Below are positions 17,741 through 26,216 of a stretch of DNA of 64,000 bases, one piece after another. The stretch is taken from contig CBDEVI010000002.1 in assembly GCA_965243625.1 (NCBI GenBank), positions 1,922,001-1,986,000 on the forward strand. Reading direction: 5' to 3'. The position numbers were made by a program, and so were the translations under genes. Numbering within the stretch: position 1 is the stretch's first letter; every line of letters begins with the position of its first letter. Below the pieces are notes generated by a model. It ran no database searches. It saw only the letters and a program-made list of their open reading frames with translations, and was not told the DNA's origin. Source of the stretch: JAJECS01 sp965243625. Its GTDB lineage: Bacteria; Chloroflexota; UBA11872.

Positions 17741-17770
17741 AGGATCGCTGTAGGCCGGCGAGGTTTAGGC

Positions 17771-17878
17771 CTAGGCGGCCTCTTCGGCTTCCCCTCCGCC
17801 CATCAACTTCCGAACAGCCCGGAATGCCACCGCGATCACCCCAATGATCGCCGTGAGAATACCGATGCGCTTGATCAT
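17771..17878 (-). CDS. Small single-pass membrane protein (35 residues)
   Basis: The frame reads MIKRIGILTAIIGVIAVAFR and onward, then a basic turn (RAVRKLMGGG) and a short acidic tail (EAEEAA). It is one hydrophobic helix of about 18 residues with positive charges on both sides. The ATG at 17878 is preceded by GAAGGTG at good Shine-Dalgarno spacing, and TATAGT (17913-17918 on the minus strand) lies 35 bp upstream as a possible -10. This is too short for routine gene callers. Function is unknown; the 33-residue gene at 45051 has the same overall design. Confidence 0.6.
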   Translation of the reverse strand: MIKRIGILTAIIGVIAVAFRAVRKLMGGGEAEEAA

Positions 17879-18018
17879 CTGAAAGCACCTTCGCCCTGGT
17901 CCGCTGCCTTCGACTATAGCAGAGGCTGGCGGCGATTTGACCCTGCCCACCCGCCCAGATTTGACGATTCCATCAGGTGGGATTGGCAGATTTGGGCAGA
18001 CCGGCAGCGCCGTCCGCG

Positions 18019-19533
18019 CTAGCCCTTGATCACGCCCACGGGCCGCAGTCGGGCCACATTGCGGGAGATTCCCGCGCCATGGGTGATGGCGGTCACATCG
18101 GCCACGTTCTTGTAGGCGTCGGGGGCCTCTTCACTGAGCAAGCGCGGGTTGCGCGCACGAACCCCCACGCCCATGGCGCCCAAACGCTCGACCATGTTGA
18201 CTCCCCGCAGCCGCCGGCGCGCCGCGGAACGGCTGAGGGCGCGGCCGGCGCCGTGACAGGTGGAGCCGAAGGACTGCTCCATGGCGCCCGCCGTGCCGAC
18301 GGCCACGAAGGACGCGCGTCCCATGTCGCCCGGAATGAACACGGGTTGCCCAACGTCCTGGTACCTGCGTGGAAGGTCGGGATGTCCGGGTGGGAAGGCG
18401 CGCGTGGCGCCCTTGCGGTGCACACAGACGCGACGTAGCTGCCCATCGACGACGTGCTCCTCGATCTTGGCAATGTTGTGCGCCACGTCGTACACCACGT
18501 CCATGCCGAGGGAACGCGCCGACCGGCCAACCACGCCCGCGAGCGCCTCGCGCGTCCAGTGGGTGATCGCCTGTCGATTCGCCCAGGCAAAGTTCGCGCC
18601 GCATGCCATGGCGGCCAGGTAGTCCTGCCCTTCCGGCGATCGCAAGGGGGCGCACGCCAGCTGGCGATCGGGCAACGCGATCGCGCGACTCGACGGCGCC
18701 TGGGCGAATGTCTGCAAGTAGTCCTGGCATATCTGGTGACCGCAGCCACGGGAACCGGTGTGCAGGAAGACCACGATGGTTCCCGGCTGCTCGATCCCAA
18801 GGGCCGCCGCGGCGGAGGGATCGAAGACCTCATCGACGGCCTGCAACTCCAGGAAGTGATTCCCCGAGCCCAGGGTGCCGAGCTGGCCGGATCCGCGCTC
18901 CTTGGCCCGCGCGGACACCGCCTTGGGATCGGCCCCGGCGAGCGCCCCGCCTTCCTCCGCAACTTCGAGGTCCTCGGGCCAGCCAAGACCCTGGTCGACG
19001 GCCCACGCGGCGCCGCGACGCAGCACCCGATCCATGTTCTTGTGCGTCAGTCGAATGCGGCCCTTGGTCCCCATGCCGGCAGGAACGGCGCGGAACAGCG
19101 CGTCCAGTGCGTCCTTGAGCCTAGGACGGAGTTCTTCCTCGGTTAGGTTCGTGCGGATGAGCCGCACGCCGCAATTAATGTCAAAGCCGATGCCGCCGGG
19201 CGATATGACGCCGTGGCGCACGTCCGTGGCCGCCACGCCACCGACAGGGAATCCGTAGCCCCAATGCACGTCCGGCATGGCCAGGGCGTGCCCCACGATT
19301 CCGGGCAGGAACGTGACGTTGGCCAGCTGCTCCAGGGGTTTGTCGGATAAGACCGTCGGAAGCATGGTTTCGGACGAGTAGATGACGCCCGGCACCCGCA
19401 TCCCGGCCTTGTAGCTGGTTGGAATCTGCCAGCGGAACTGATCGAGTCGCTCGAGCTGGGATGCGTCGGGGCCCGATGCCGGCGGCCCCGCCCCGCGCCC
19501 GCGCGAACGCTTCTTGCGGCGCGACGCGCTCAC
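18019..19533 (-). CDS. rtcB: RNA-splicing ligase RtcB
   Basis: 504 residues. RtcB joins RNA ends bearing 2',3'-cyclic phosphate or 3'-phosphate to 5'-OH ends using GTP and Mn. Hallmark segments are present: the DINCGVRLIR metal Cys, GSGNHFLEL, HTGSRGCGHQ, and HGAGRALSR containing the His that becomes guanylylated. A basic N-terminal tail (RRKKRSRGRG) precedes the conserved core. The start is the GTG at 19533. It lies 12 bp downstream of the archease gene in the same orientation, a classic pairing because archease promotes RtcB turnover. Likely roles are RNA repair or tRNA processing under stress. Confidence 0.96.
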   Translation of the reverse strand: MSASRRKKRSRGRGAGPPASGPDASQLERLDQFRWQIPTSYKAGMRVPGVIYSSETMLPTVLSDKPLEQLANVTFLPGIVGHALAMPDVHWGYGFPVGGVAATDVRHGVISPGGIGFDINCGVRLIRTNLTEEELRPRLKDALDALFRAVPAGMGTKGRIRLTHKNMDRVLRRGAAWAVDQGLGWPEDLEVAEEGGALAGADPKAVSARAKERGSGQLGTLGSGNHFLELQAVDEVFDPSAAAALGIEQPGTIVVFLHTGSRGCGHQICQDYLQTFAQAPSSRAIALPDRQLACAPLRSPEGQDYLAAMACGANFAWANRQAITHWTREALAGVVGRSARSLGMDVVYDVAHNIAKIEEHVVDGQLRRVCVHRKGATRAFPPGHPDLPRRYQDVGQPVFIPGDMGRASFVAVGTAGAMEQSFGSTCHGAGRALSRSAARRRLRGVNMVERLGAMGVGVRARNPRLLSEEAPDAYKNVADVTAITHGAGISRNVARLRPVGVIKG

Positions 19534-19545
19534 GACGACCTCATG

Positions 19546-19983
19546 CTAGACATCCACGATCACCCGGATGCGCACGGCGTCCGGTTCACACCGCACGGCC
19601 AACTCGTGGTAGCTCACGGCTTTCACGCCCACGCCGAGTACATGACGCGCGTCGTCGAGCGTCTCGCCGCGAGCGGTGGCGGAGAGCCGAAACCCTTCGC
19701 AGACTGAAACCTCAAAGCTCGCCGACAACCAGCCGTGGGCGTCCAAGGCATAGAGCAACTCGCTGAGCCAGGCCACCACCAGGGCGTCCGCATCGTCGGC
19801 GGCGACCCGAAACGTTCGCGTATCCGGGGCGCGGACCCCGCCGCCGTGCAGCAAGATGGCCTGCAGGCCCAGCCCGGCCTGGGCGAGCGCCTCCCCGAAC
19901 GACGGCCCCCACGCCTCGAGCCCGATGTCTGCCGTGTGATCGAAGGTGGCATGGCCGCGCGCGCAGCGTGTGTTGGCCGGCAT
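19546..19983 (-). CDS. Archease (RtcB-activating protein)
   Basis: 145 residues beginning at the ATG at 19983, which is preceded by an AAAGGAG Shine-Dalgarno; the TTG at 20001 in the same frame is therefore rejected. The motif FDHTADIGLEAWG near the N-terminus and the acidic C-terminus (VRIRVIVDV, with Asp second from last) are archease signatures, and the acidic residues bind metal. Archease accelerates RtcB guanylylation and multiple turnover. It forms a two-gene operon with rtcB and is divergent from moeA, 78 bp away. Confidence 0.94.
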   Translation of the reverse strand: MPANTRCARGHATFDHTADIGLEAWGPSFGEALAQAGLGLQAILLHGGGVRAPDTRTFRVAADDADALVVAWLSELLYALDAHGWLSASFEVSVCEGFRLSATARGETLDDARHVLGVGVKAVSYHELAVRCEPDAVRIRVIVDV

Positions 19984-20061
19984 GTGCGCTCCTTTGCTCA
20001 AGCATAGGCGAGGCGCCGGGGTCTAAACTGGACGAGGCAGCATGCTGCGGACTCGATAACT

Positions 20062-21351
20062 GTGCCCGGCACCGACACGTTCCTGTCCGTTGACGAGGCG
20101 CGCACGCGCATCCTGGCCGCCGTGAGCCCGCTGGACCCGGTTTCGTTGGGTCTCGCCGAGGTTCACGGGTTGGTTACCGCGGAAGACGTGACCTCCCAGG
20201 TCGACGTACCTGGATTCGACAACTCGGCCTTTGACGGCTACGCCCTCCGCGCGGCGGACGTCACCGGAGCGCGAGCGGACGCCGGCAGGTCGCTGCGCGT
20301 GGTCGGTGAGGTAGCCGCCGGCCAAGCCGGCGAAGTCCACGTCGAGCCGGGAACCGCGGCGCGGATCATGACCGGGGCTCCCATTCCACCGGGCGCCGAC
20401 GCCGTGCTTCCGTTCGAGGACACGGACGGCGTGCACTGGGCCCAGAAGTCGGGTGCAGCCAACGGCGAGGTCTGCGTCCTGGAAACCGCCGAGCCGGGCG
20501 AGAACGTTCGACGGCGAGGGGGCGATGTCACCAAGGGCGATGTGGTCGCCCCGAAGGGCCAAGTGCTGGACGCCGCCCACATTGGCGTGCTGGCGTCGGT
20601 GGATGTCACCGAGGTGCGCGTCCATCCCCGTGCCCGCGTTGCCATCCTGCCGACCGGCGACGAGATCGTGGAGGTCGGCGATCCGATCGCTCCGGGGCAA
20701 GTGCGCAATAGCAACGCGTGGGGCCTGACCGCGCTTGCACGGCGCTACGGCGCAATTGCCGAGCGCCTGCCGATCGCCCCCGACACCGAGGCCGGCCTGC
20801 GCGCCGCAATTCGGCACGGGCGTGACGCGGACCTCCTGGTCACCATTGGCGGAGTATCGATGGGCGACTACGACCTGGTGCGAAACGTGATTGCCTCCGC
20901 CGGTCGCATGAACTTCTGGCAGATCAACATGCGACCCGGCAAGCCGCTGGCCTTTGGAGAAATCGACGGCACGCCGGTGATCGGCCTGCCCGGCAATCCA
21001 GTCTCGAGCATGGTCTGCTTCGAACTTTTCGTGCGGCCGGCGCTGCTCAAGCTGATGGGGTACACGCGCCTGGTGAATCCCATGGTTCAACCTCGCGCCC
21101 TCGAGCCCATGCGCAGTTCCGGCGGAAAGCGCACCTATGTGCGAGTGACGGTGCGCCGTGACGGCGACGAGCTCGTCTGCGCGCCCGCCGGTGAGCAAGA
21201 TTCGTTCCGCCTGACCTCCATGACCCAGGGCAACGGTCTGGCGGTGATCGCCGAAGGCGCCGTGATCCAAGCCGGAGATCCGGTGACAGTGATCGCCCTG
21301 GACGAGCGAGACATGCTGCTGCTGTCCCAATCGGCCACGCTGATACCATGA
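20062..21351 (+). CDS. moeA: Molybdopterin molybdenumtransferase MoeA
   Basis: 429 residues. MoeA inserts molybdate (or a tungstate analogue) into adenylylated molybdopterin in the final step of cofactor synthesis. Visible signatures are FDNSAFDGYAL, MTGAPIPPGADAVLPFE, TGDEIV, GGVSMGDYD, MRPGKPLAFG and GLPGNPVSS. The C-terminal domain IV is complete. Start is the GTG at 20062. It serves the same cofactor pathway as moaC at 36.6 kb and the aldehyde oxidoreductase at 47.3 kb. A tRNA-Val gene begins 10 bp after the stop. Confidence 0.96.
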   Translation: MPGTDTFLSVDEARTRILAAVSPLDPVSLGLAEVHGLVTAEDVTSQVDVPGFDNSAFDGYALRAADVTGARADAGRSLRVVGEVAAGQAGEVHVEPGTAARIMTGAPIPPGADAVLPFEDTDGVHWAQKSGAANGEVCVLETAEPGENVRRRGGDVTKGDVVAPKGQVLDAAHIGVLASVDVTEVRVHPRARVAILPTGDEIVEVGDPIAPGQVRNSNAWGLTALARRYGAIAERLPIAPDTEAGLRAAIRHGRDADLLVTIGGVSMGDYDLVRNVIASAGRMNFWQINMRPGKPLAFGEIDGTPVIGLPGNPVSSMVCFELFVRPALLKLMGYTRLVNPMVQPRALEPMRSSGGKRTYVRVTVRRDGDELVCAPAGEQDSFRLTSMTQGNGLAVIAEGAVIQAGDPVTVIALDERDMLLLSQSATLIP

Positions 21352-21360
21352 CACGCCCAC

Positions 21361-21434
21361 GGGCGCGTAGCTCAGCTGGTCAGAGCGCGCGGTTCACATC
21401 CGCGAGGTCATAGGTTCGAGTCCTATCGCGCCCA
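21361..21434 (+). tRNA. tRNA-Val (anticodon CAC)
   Basis: A complete 74-nt cloverleaf: acceptor stem GGGCGCG/CGCGCCC, D arm GCTC/GAGC, anticodon stem CGCGG/CCGCG with loop TTCACAT, T arm ATAGG-TTCGAGT-CCTAT, discriminator A. It lies 10 bp after the moeA stop and may be co-transcribed with it. Confidence 0.95.
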
Positions 21435-21681
21435 CCTCCACGCGTGAGCGACCCTTGCGCATCGCGGCAGCGCCCCAATGTCCAAACATTCGCGGTGATC
21501 CAATTGATCACCAGGCCGAGACTTCTCGCGCCCGATCTTCAGCGGACCGTGCCATCGTCGGTAAGTTTGTACTCGTAGGGAAACCCGAGGGCTCTGTGGT
21601 AGAGTCGCCTAACGTGGCCGCGACCGACGAGCAGCACCGCGCCAAATCCGGCGCAAGCACCCGCCTTATGAGGTCTCCAAC

Positions 21682-23961
21682 GTGACTGAAACTCTCGCTC
21701 GCATCAGTGCGCGAAGACCCTGGGTAACTATCGGGATTTGGGGCGCTCTAGTCCTTGTTGCTGGCATCTTGGTCCAGACACTTCTTGCGAGCGCCACAAC
21801 CACAGACTTGCGGCTGGCCGATAGATACGAATCGGAACGCGCCGCTGCATTGCTCGAAGAACGATTGCGCGGTCCTAGATCCTTGGCAGAAATTGTCATC
21901 GTGCAATCGGATTCTTTGACGGTAGATGATGCCGCATTTCAAGCGAAAGTGGAGCAGGTTCATCAAGATATCGTCGCGCTAGGCAGCGAGATAATTTCTG
22001 GTGGCATCGACGGACAGCAGCTAAGCGGACAGCCTTTTTCCCACTACTATCAAGCTGTCGCCTTCAGCGCTCTCATTCCTCCGGAACAGCTCGAGCAGCT
22101 GCTCTCAATTCTTGTGTCCGGCAGCCAGCGAACCGTGCTCATGCACTACACGCTGGCCGGCGACTCGGACGAGGCGACCGCGAACGTCGAGGAGCTCATC
22201 CACGTCGTGCGGGAAGCCAATGCGGCCGACGATTTCCGCGTGCTCGTTGGAGGCGACGCCAGCGTGGCCTTCGAGAACAACGAGCTGAGCGCGCATGACC
22301 TGGAGCAGGGCGAGCGCTTCGGCGTTCCCATCGCGCTGATCATCCTGCTGGTGCTCTTCGGCGCGGTGGCCGCGACCCTGCTGCCGCTGGGCATGGCCAT
22401 CGTCGCCATCGCCATGGCGCTTGCCGCCGTGGGGGTGATCGGGCAGGCCTTCGAGCTGATCTTTTTCGTCACCATGATCATCACGATGATCGGCCTCGCG
22501 GTAGGCATCGACTACTCGTTGCTCATCGTGTCGCGGTTCAGGGAAGAGCTGAGTCGCGGGCTCGGCACATTCGAGGCCGTGGCCAAGGCGGGAGACACGG
22601 CGGGGCGCACCGTGTTGTTCAGCGGCACGACCGTGGTGATCGCGCTTATCGGCATGTTCATCGTGCCGGTGTCGTTCTTCCAGTCGCTGGGGCTGGGCGC
22701 CATTCTGGTGGTGGTCACCGCGCTCGCCGCCACCCTCACGCTCCTGCCCGCCCTGCTGGCGATCCTGGGTCCTCGGGTCGACTTTCTGACCATTCCCTTC
22801 CTGTCCCGATTCTCGTTGCGGAATACCGAGACGACTGGCCGCGGCTTCTGGATCACCATCACGCGCACCGTCACGCGCTTTCCGGTGGTGAGCATTCTCA
22901 TCGTCGGCGTTCCGATGATCGTGCTCACGTCGTTTTATTTCGGCATCAAGACCGGGCTCAACGATGTCAACACCTTTCCCGAGCGCGCGCAGACTCGAGA
23001 GGCGTTCATCGTCTTCGAAGAAGAGTTTTCCTTCGGCGACGTTAGTCCCGCCGGGATTCTGAGCCCCGCGGAGATTGTCATCGACGGAGACATCGGCAGC
23101 CCTGAGGTGCAAGCGGGGATCGCGCGCCTCCAACAGTCACTGGCGGAGGACCCCACATTCCCGGTCCCGCCCGCGGAGCCTGAGGTCAATGCCGCCGGCG
23201 ATCTCGCGCTGCTGACGCTGCCGTTCCCAGGCAAGCCCAACAGCCGCGAAGCCACCGAAAAAATGGCGACGATCCGCGACGTGCACGTGGCCGGGGCCTT
23301 CGAAGGGGTGCCCGCGGAGGTCTACGTCGGCGGCGCAACCGCCGAGGCCGCCGACTTCTTCGGCATCGTCGACGTGTTCACGCCGGTCGTCTTTGCCTTC
23401 GTGCTTGGCTCCAGCTTCATCATCCTGATGCTGGTCTTCCGGTCGATCGTCATTCCGCTCAAAGCCATCATCATGAATCTGCTCTCGGTGGGCACCGCCT
23501 ACGGTCTGCTGGTGCTGGTCTTTCAGCGGGGAATCGCCCGAGATCTGTTCGGTTTCCAGGAAGCGGATGTTATCGACGCCTGGATTCCCCTGTTCCTGTT
23601 TTCCATCCTCTTCGGGCTCTCGATGGACTACCACGTCTTCCTGCTCAGCCGGATTCGGGAACGCTATGACGAGTCCCAGGACAACCTGCAGGCCGTGGCT
23701 TACGGCCTCGAGTCCACGGGGCGCATGATCACCGGCGCCGCCCTCATCATGGTCGCCGTATTCGGCGCATTCGCCGCCGGCGAGACGGTCGTGAATCAGC
23801 TGGTCGGTTTCGGGCTTGCCGTGGCCGTGCTGCTCGACGCGACGCTGGTGCGGTCGGTCTTGGTGCCGGCGAGCATGGCGGTGCTGGGAAGGGGAAACTG
23901 GTATTTGCCGTCATGGCTAGGGTGGCTTCCGGACTTGCGAGTCGAAGCCGAAGAGGGATGA
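21682..23961 (+). CDS. MMPL/RND-family transporter
   Basis: 759 residues in two homologous halves. Each half has one N-terminal helix, a large extracytoplasmic domain and a five-helix bundle. The signature GLAVGIDYSLLIVSRFREE (first half) matches FGLSMDYHVFLLSRIRERY (second half), placing proton-relay Asp residues in the membrane. Members export lipids, siderophores or drugs, or act as general RND pumps. Start GTG at 21682, preceded by GAGG. The first ~400 bp use AT-richer codons (ATA, CTA, AGA) than the rest, hinting at a mosaic gene. No partner subunits are adjacent. Confidence 0.9.
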   Translation: MTETLARISARRPWVTIGIWGALVLVAGILVQTLLASATTTDLRLADRYESERAAALLEERLRGPRSLAEIVIVQSDSLTVDDAAFQAKVEQVHQDIVALGSEIISGGIDGQQLSGQPFSHYYQAVAFSALIPPEQLEQLLSILVSGSQRTVLMHYTLAGDSDEATANVEELIHVVREANAADDFRVLVGGDASVAFENNELSAHDLEQGERFGVPIALIILLVLFGAVAATLLPLGMAIVAIAMALAAVGVIGQAFELIFFVTMIITMIGLAVGIDYSLLIVSRFREELSRGLGTFEAVAKAGDTAGRTVLFSGTTVVIALIGMFIVPVSFFQSLGLGAILVVVTALAATLTLLPALLAILGPRVDFLTIPFLSRFSLRNTETTGRGFWITITRTVTRFPVVSILIVGVPMIVLTSFYFGIKTGLNDVNTFPERAQTREAFIVFEEEFSFGDVSPAGILSPAEIVIDGDIGSPEVQAGIARLQQSLAEDPTFPVPPAEPEVNAAGDLALLTLPFPGKPNSREATEKMATIRDVHVAGAFEGVPAEVYVGGATAEAADFFGIVDVFTPVVFAFVLGSSFIILMLVFRSIVIPLKAIIMNLLSVGTAYGLLVLVFQRGIARDLFGFQEADVIDAWIPLFLFSILFGLSMDYHVFLLSRIRERYDESQDNLQAVAYGLESTGRMITGAALIMVAVFGAFAAGETVVNQLVGFGLAVAVLLDATLVRSVLVPASMAVLGRGNWYLPSWLGWLPDLRVEAEEG

Positions 23962-24006
23962 TTCGCCCCAGACTAGCCTTGAGTTAAGGCCAAGGCATAC
24001 GCACAC

Positions 24007-25176
24007 ATGGATATCCCCTCCGACTACCACGCAGGTTATGCGAGGGCTCGAAAGCTTGCGCCAGAGCTAGCCGACAATTACATCGCGCACACATTCATCG
24101 GCGACCCGGAAGCCGATGCGATGATGAACGAGCTTGCCCCCCTGGGGCAAGCCAAGCTGGGCAGGTTCATCCAGATCGGAATGGATGGCCGGGACGAGCG
24201 CGCGCTGCGTCAGGCGCCGGCCGCGCTGCGGGAGTTTTTTGATTCGTGTGCGATCGTGCCCGATTGGGTCGATTTTGAAGAATTTGCCCCTGGAGTCCGC
24301 ATGTTTCATCGGAACTCACAGTTGGTCTTGGGGGCAATGGTCGGCGGCACGCTCGTCGAAGGCTTCTCCACCAATATCGCCAAATCGTTCTTCATCACCG
24401 GCAGGCTGCGCGATCAGGGCGTCAGAAGACTGCGACAGAACAATCGCCACATGGTCGAAATCTTCTTCCCGGGCGGCCTGGAGCGGGATAGCGACGGCTG
24501 GAAACTGTCCGTTCGCATTCGGCTCATTCACGCCATGGTCCGACGGCTCTTGGATGGCTCCGACGATTGGAACGCTGAAGCCTGGGGAATCCCGATCAGC
24601 GCCGCCCACGTGGGCTATGCCATCACGGCGTTCTCGGCACGACTCTTGAAGCATCTCAAGAGCCTCGGGGCCAAGTTCGACGACGAGGAGCGGGCCAGCT
24701 TCATGCAGGTCTGGCGCTATTCGGGATATCTGATGGGCATACCGGAGTCGATTCTATTTCGCGACGAACATAGCGCTCTGGATCTATTTGAAATCGGCGG
24801 CATTTGCGAGCCAGATCCCGATTACGAGTCCGTTGCTCTGGCGCATTCACTGGTCAACTCAGCGCCGCTCATCGCCGGCATCACCGAGTCGGAAGCTCGA
24901 GAAAAGCTTGCCCGATACATATTTCAGGTGTCGCGCGCGCTCATCGGCACCGAACTCGCCAACCACCTCAAGTACCCTCGATACCCCACGCCGGGCGTCC
25001 TGTGGTGGTTTCGGATGCAGAGTCGATATAACCGCGCCATGACCAAGCTGTTCAAGGGTCGCCTACGCAACGAGAACCAGATGACGGCCCTGCTCGATGT
25101 ATCGAACTTTGACGAGACCGGCATCACCTACCGCCTGCCCGACCACGTCTACGCGGAGGAGTCCTCCCGGTGGTAG
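24007..25176 (+). CDS. Oxygenase MpaB / DUF2236 family (rubber-oxygenase-like)
   Basis: 389 residues resembling the mpaB/Lcp-like oxygenase catalytic domain, an all-helical fold that binds b-type haem. Family-like segments include RMFHRNSQ, LVEGFSTNIAKSF, a central VRIRLIHAMVRR, and SAAHVGYAITAFS. The His residues in the last two are likely haem-neighbourhood positions. Characterised relatives cleave polyisoprene or act in fungal mycophenolate synthesis; the bacterial substrate here is unknown. It lies 45 bp after the MMPL gene and may share its transcript. Its codon use is noticeably AT-richer than surrounding genes, consistent with acquisition together with the start of the MMPL gene. Confidence 0.75.
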   Translation: MDIPSDYHAGYARARKLAPELADNYIAHTFIGDPEADAMMNELAPLGQAKLGRFIQIGMDGRDERALRQAPAALREFFDSCAIVPDWVDFEEFAPGVRMFHRNSQLVLGAMVGGTLVEGFSTNIAKSFFITGRLRDQGVRRLRQNNRHMVEIFFPGGLERDSDGWKLSVRIRLIHAMVRRLLDGSDDWNAEAWGIPISAAHVGYAITAFSARLLKHLKSLGAKFDDEERASFMQVWRYSGYLMGIPESILFRDEHSALDLFEIGGICEPDPDYESVALAHSLVNSAPLIAGITESEAREKLARYIFQVSRALIGTELANHLKYPRYPTPGVLWWFRMQSRYNRAMTKLFKGRLRNENQMTALLDVSNFDETGITYRLPDHVYAEESSRW

Positions 25177-25256
25177 GCCGGAGGATCTAGCGGAGTCTCA
25201 CGCGTCGTGCCGGGGTCGGAGCACGCTTGGCAAGGCATCCGGGCGGTCGCGGGGAG

Positions 25257-25643
25257 TCAGGGCTCAGCGAAGGGTCTGACCTTCTCCTCGAGCCACTCGC
25301 GCAGCTGGGCGAAGCGGAATGAGTTGGTGGCGAACAACTGCATGATGAAGGCGTAGGCTTCATCGTTGTCGCAATCGATGTAACGGCCATTCTTGCGCAG
25401 AAACGTGTCGGTGGCGAAGAAGGCCGTGCGCTTGTTGCCATCCACGAAAGGGTGGTTCATGGCCAGGCTTTCCAACAGCGCGGCGGCCTCGTCGAGAATT
25501 CCGTCGTAGTAGCCCAACTGCGGGCGCATGATGGCGGACTCCAAGGCGCCCGCATCACGAAGCCCCAAGGAGCCGCCGAATTCGTCGACAGCAATGTCAT
25601 GGATCGCCACGACTTCCTCGACGGTCGGGAAGTCGCTGGTCAC
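25257..25643 (-). CDS. doc: Death-on-curing family toxin (Doc/Fic fold)
   Basis: 128 residues, the usual Doc length. The Fic-type signature HPFVDGNKRTA lies in the middle (~66-76), with DAGALESAIMRP upstream. In phage P1 Doc this variant motif makes the protein a kinase that phosphorylates EF-Tu and halts translation. The GTG at 25643 overlaps the antitoxin stop as GTGA, a 4-bp overlap typical of toxin-antitoxin operons that forces coupled translation. Upstream in-frame codons overlap the antitoxin and lack motifs. Confidence 0.92.
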   Translation of the reverse strand: MTSDFPTVEEVVAIHDIAVDEFGGSLGLRDAGALESAIMRPQLGYYDGILDEAAALLESLAMNHPFVDGNKRTAFFATDTFLRKNGRYIDCDNDEAYAFIMQLFATNSFRFAQLREWLEEKVRPFAEP

Positions 25644-25873
25644 GACTTGCCCAGCAACTCCCCAAGGCGCCGATTCTTCTCGAGGCTCGCCTGGAAGTGC
25701 GCCATGACCTCGGGCCGGACCTGCTGGCTCACCCTGGTCTCGATGTAGTGGCTCATGGCGTCTTCCAACACGGCTTGGAAGTGCCGGCCGTCGTTGCGCG
25801 CGATCTGACGCATCGCCGCCAGCAACTCCGGGTCGGCCTGGCTGGAGAACTTCACGCGCGGCGTAATCATCAT
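25640..25873 (-). CDS. Antitoxin of Doc-type module (ribbon-helix-helix-like)
   Basis: 77 residues. An N-terminal strand (RVKFSSQ) and two helices (PELLAAMRQIARNDG, HFQAVLEDAMSHYI) match a ribbon-helix-helix DNA-binding fold. The C-terminal ~30 residues are probably the toxin-neutralising tail. Two adjacent ATG codons (25873, 25870) follow a GAGGAGG Shine-Dalgarno. It is the first gene of the operon, and a perfect palindrome overlapping a -35 box lies 47 bp upstream, as expected for autorepression by the antitoxin or antitoxin-toxin complex. Confidence 0.85.
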   Translation of the reverse strand: MMITPRVKFSSQADPELLAAMRQIARNDGRHFQAVLEDAMSHYIETRVSQQVRPEVMAHFQASLEKNRRLGELLGKS

Positions 25874-25897
25874 TCAACCTCCTCACGAGTTGTCTCC

Positions 25898-25941
25898 AGC
25901 ATGCGCCGAGACGATCTTCCTGTCAAGATTCGTCTTGACAG
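25898..25941 (-). promoter_or_regulatory. Promoter and palindromic operator of the toxin-antitoxin operon
   Basis: On the minus strand a perfect -35 (TTGACA, 25921-25926) and a 17-bp spacer precede CATGCT (25898-25903), a plausible -10. The -35 lies inside a perfect 9-bp inverted repeat, CTGTCAAGA and TCTTGACAG around a 4-nt loop (25920-25941). Repressor binding there would block RNA polymerase. Confidence 0.7.
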
Positions 25942-25981
25942 AGGTGGGCAGCCTCGAGTCGTTGGCTGCCCCCGGAAGGAT

Positions 25982-26146
25982 GGATTCCCGCCTTCGGAGA
26001 CCTTTGCGTAATTCGGGTAGGGGCGGGTCTCAGACCCGCCCGACGCCAAGCACTCAGCGCGCCTCCAGATTCGACCGGACTGGATTCCGGCCTTCGCCGG
26101 AATGACGGATGGTTTACGCAAAGGTCTCCCTTCGTGGGAATGACGG
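25982..26146. repeat. Short palindromic repeat interrupted by the 132-bp element
   Basis: The outer halves (ggattcccgccttcg at 25982-25996 and ttcgtgggaatgacgg at 26131-26146) are the two arms of a dispersed hairpin repeat. The uninterrupted form is seen at 62309-62335. Confidence 0.65.
25997..26128. mobile_element. MITE-like 132-bp element, copy 1 (intact termini)
   Basis: Perfect 15-bp terminal inverted repeats lie at 25997-26011 (GAGACCTTTGCGTAA) and 26114-26128, flanked by a 6-bp direct repeat CCTTCG (25991-25996 and 26129-26134). Inside are a 10-bp-arm palindrome (gggcgggtct/agacccgccc) and the palindrome attccggccttcgccggaat. The element has no coding capacity. Removing it and one CCTTCG restores a short palindromic repeat matching 62309-62335 at all but one position, so it inserted into the loop of that repeat. 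Confidence 0.75.
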
Positions 26147-26216
26147 ACCCAAGGTGGGCTACCTTCGACCGGCAGCATGAGCGCGTATCGCGGTTTCCGC
26201 TCGCTTAGACTGGCGC

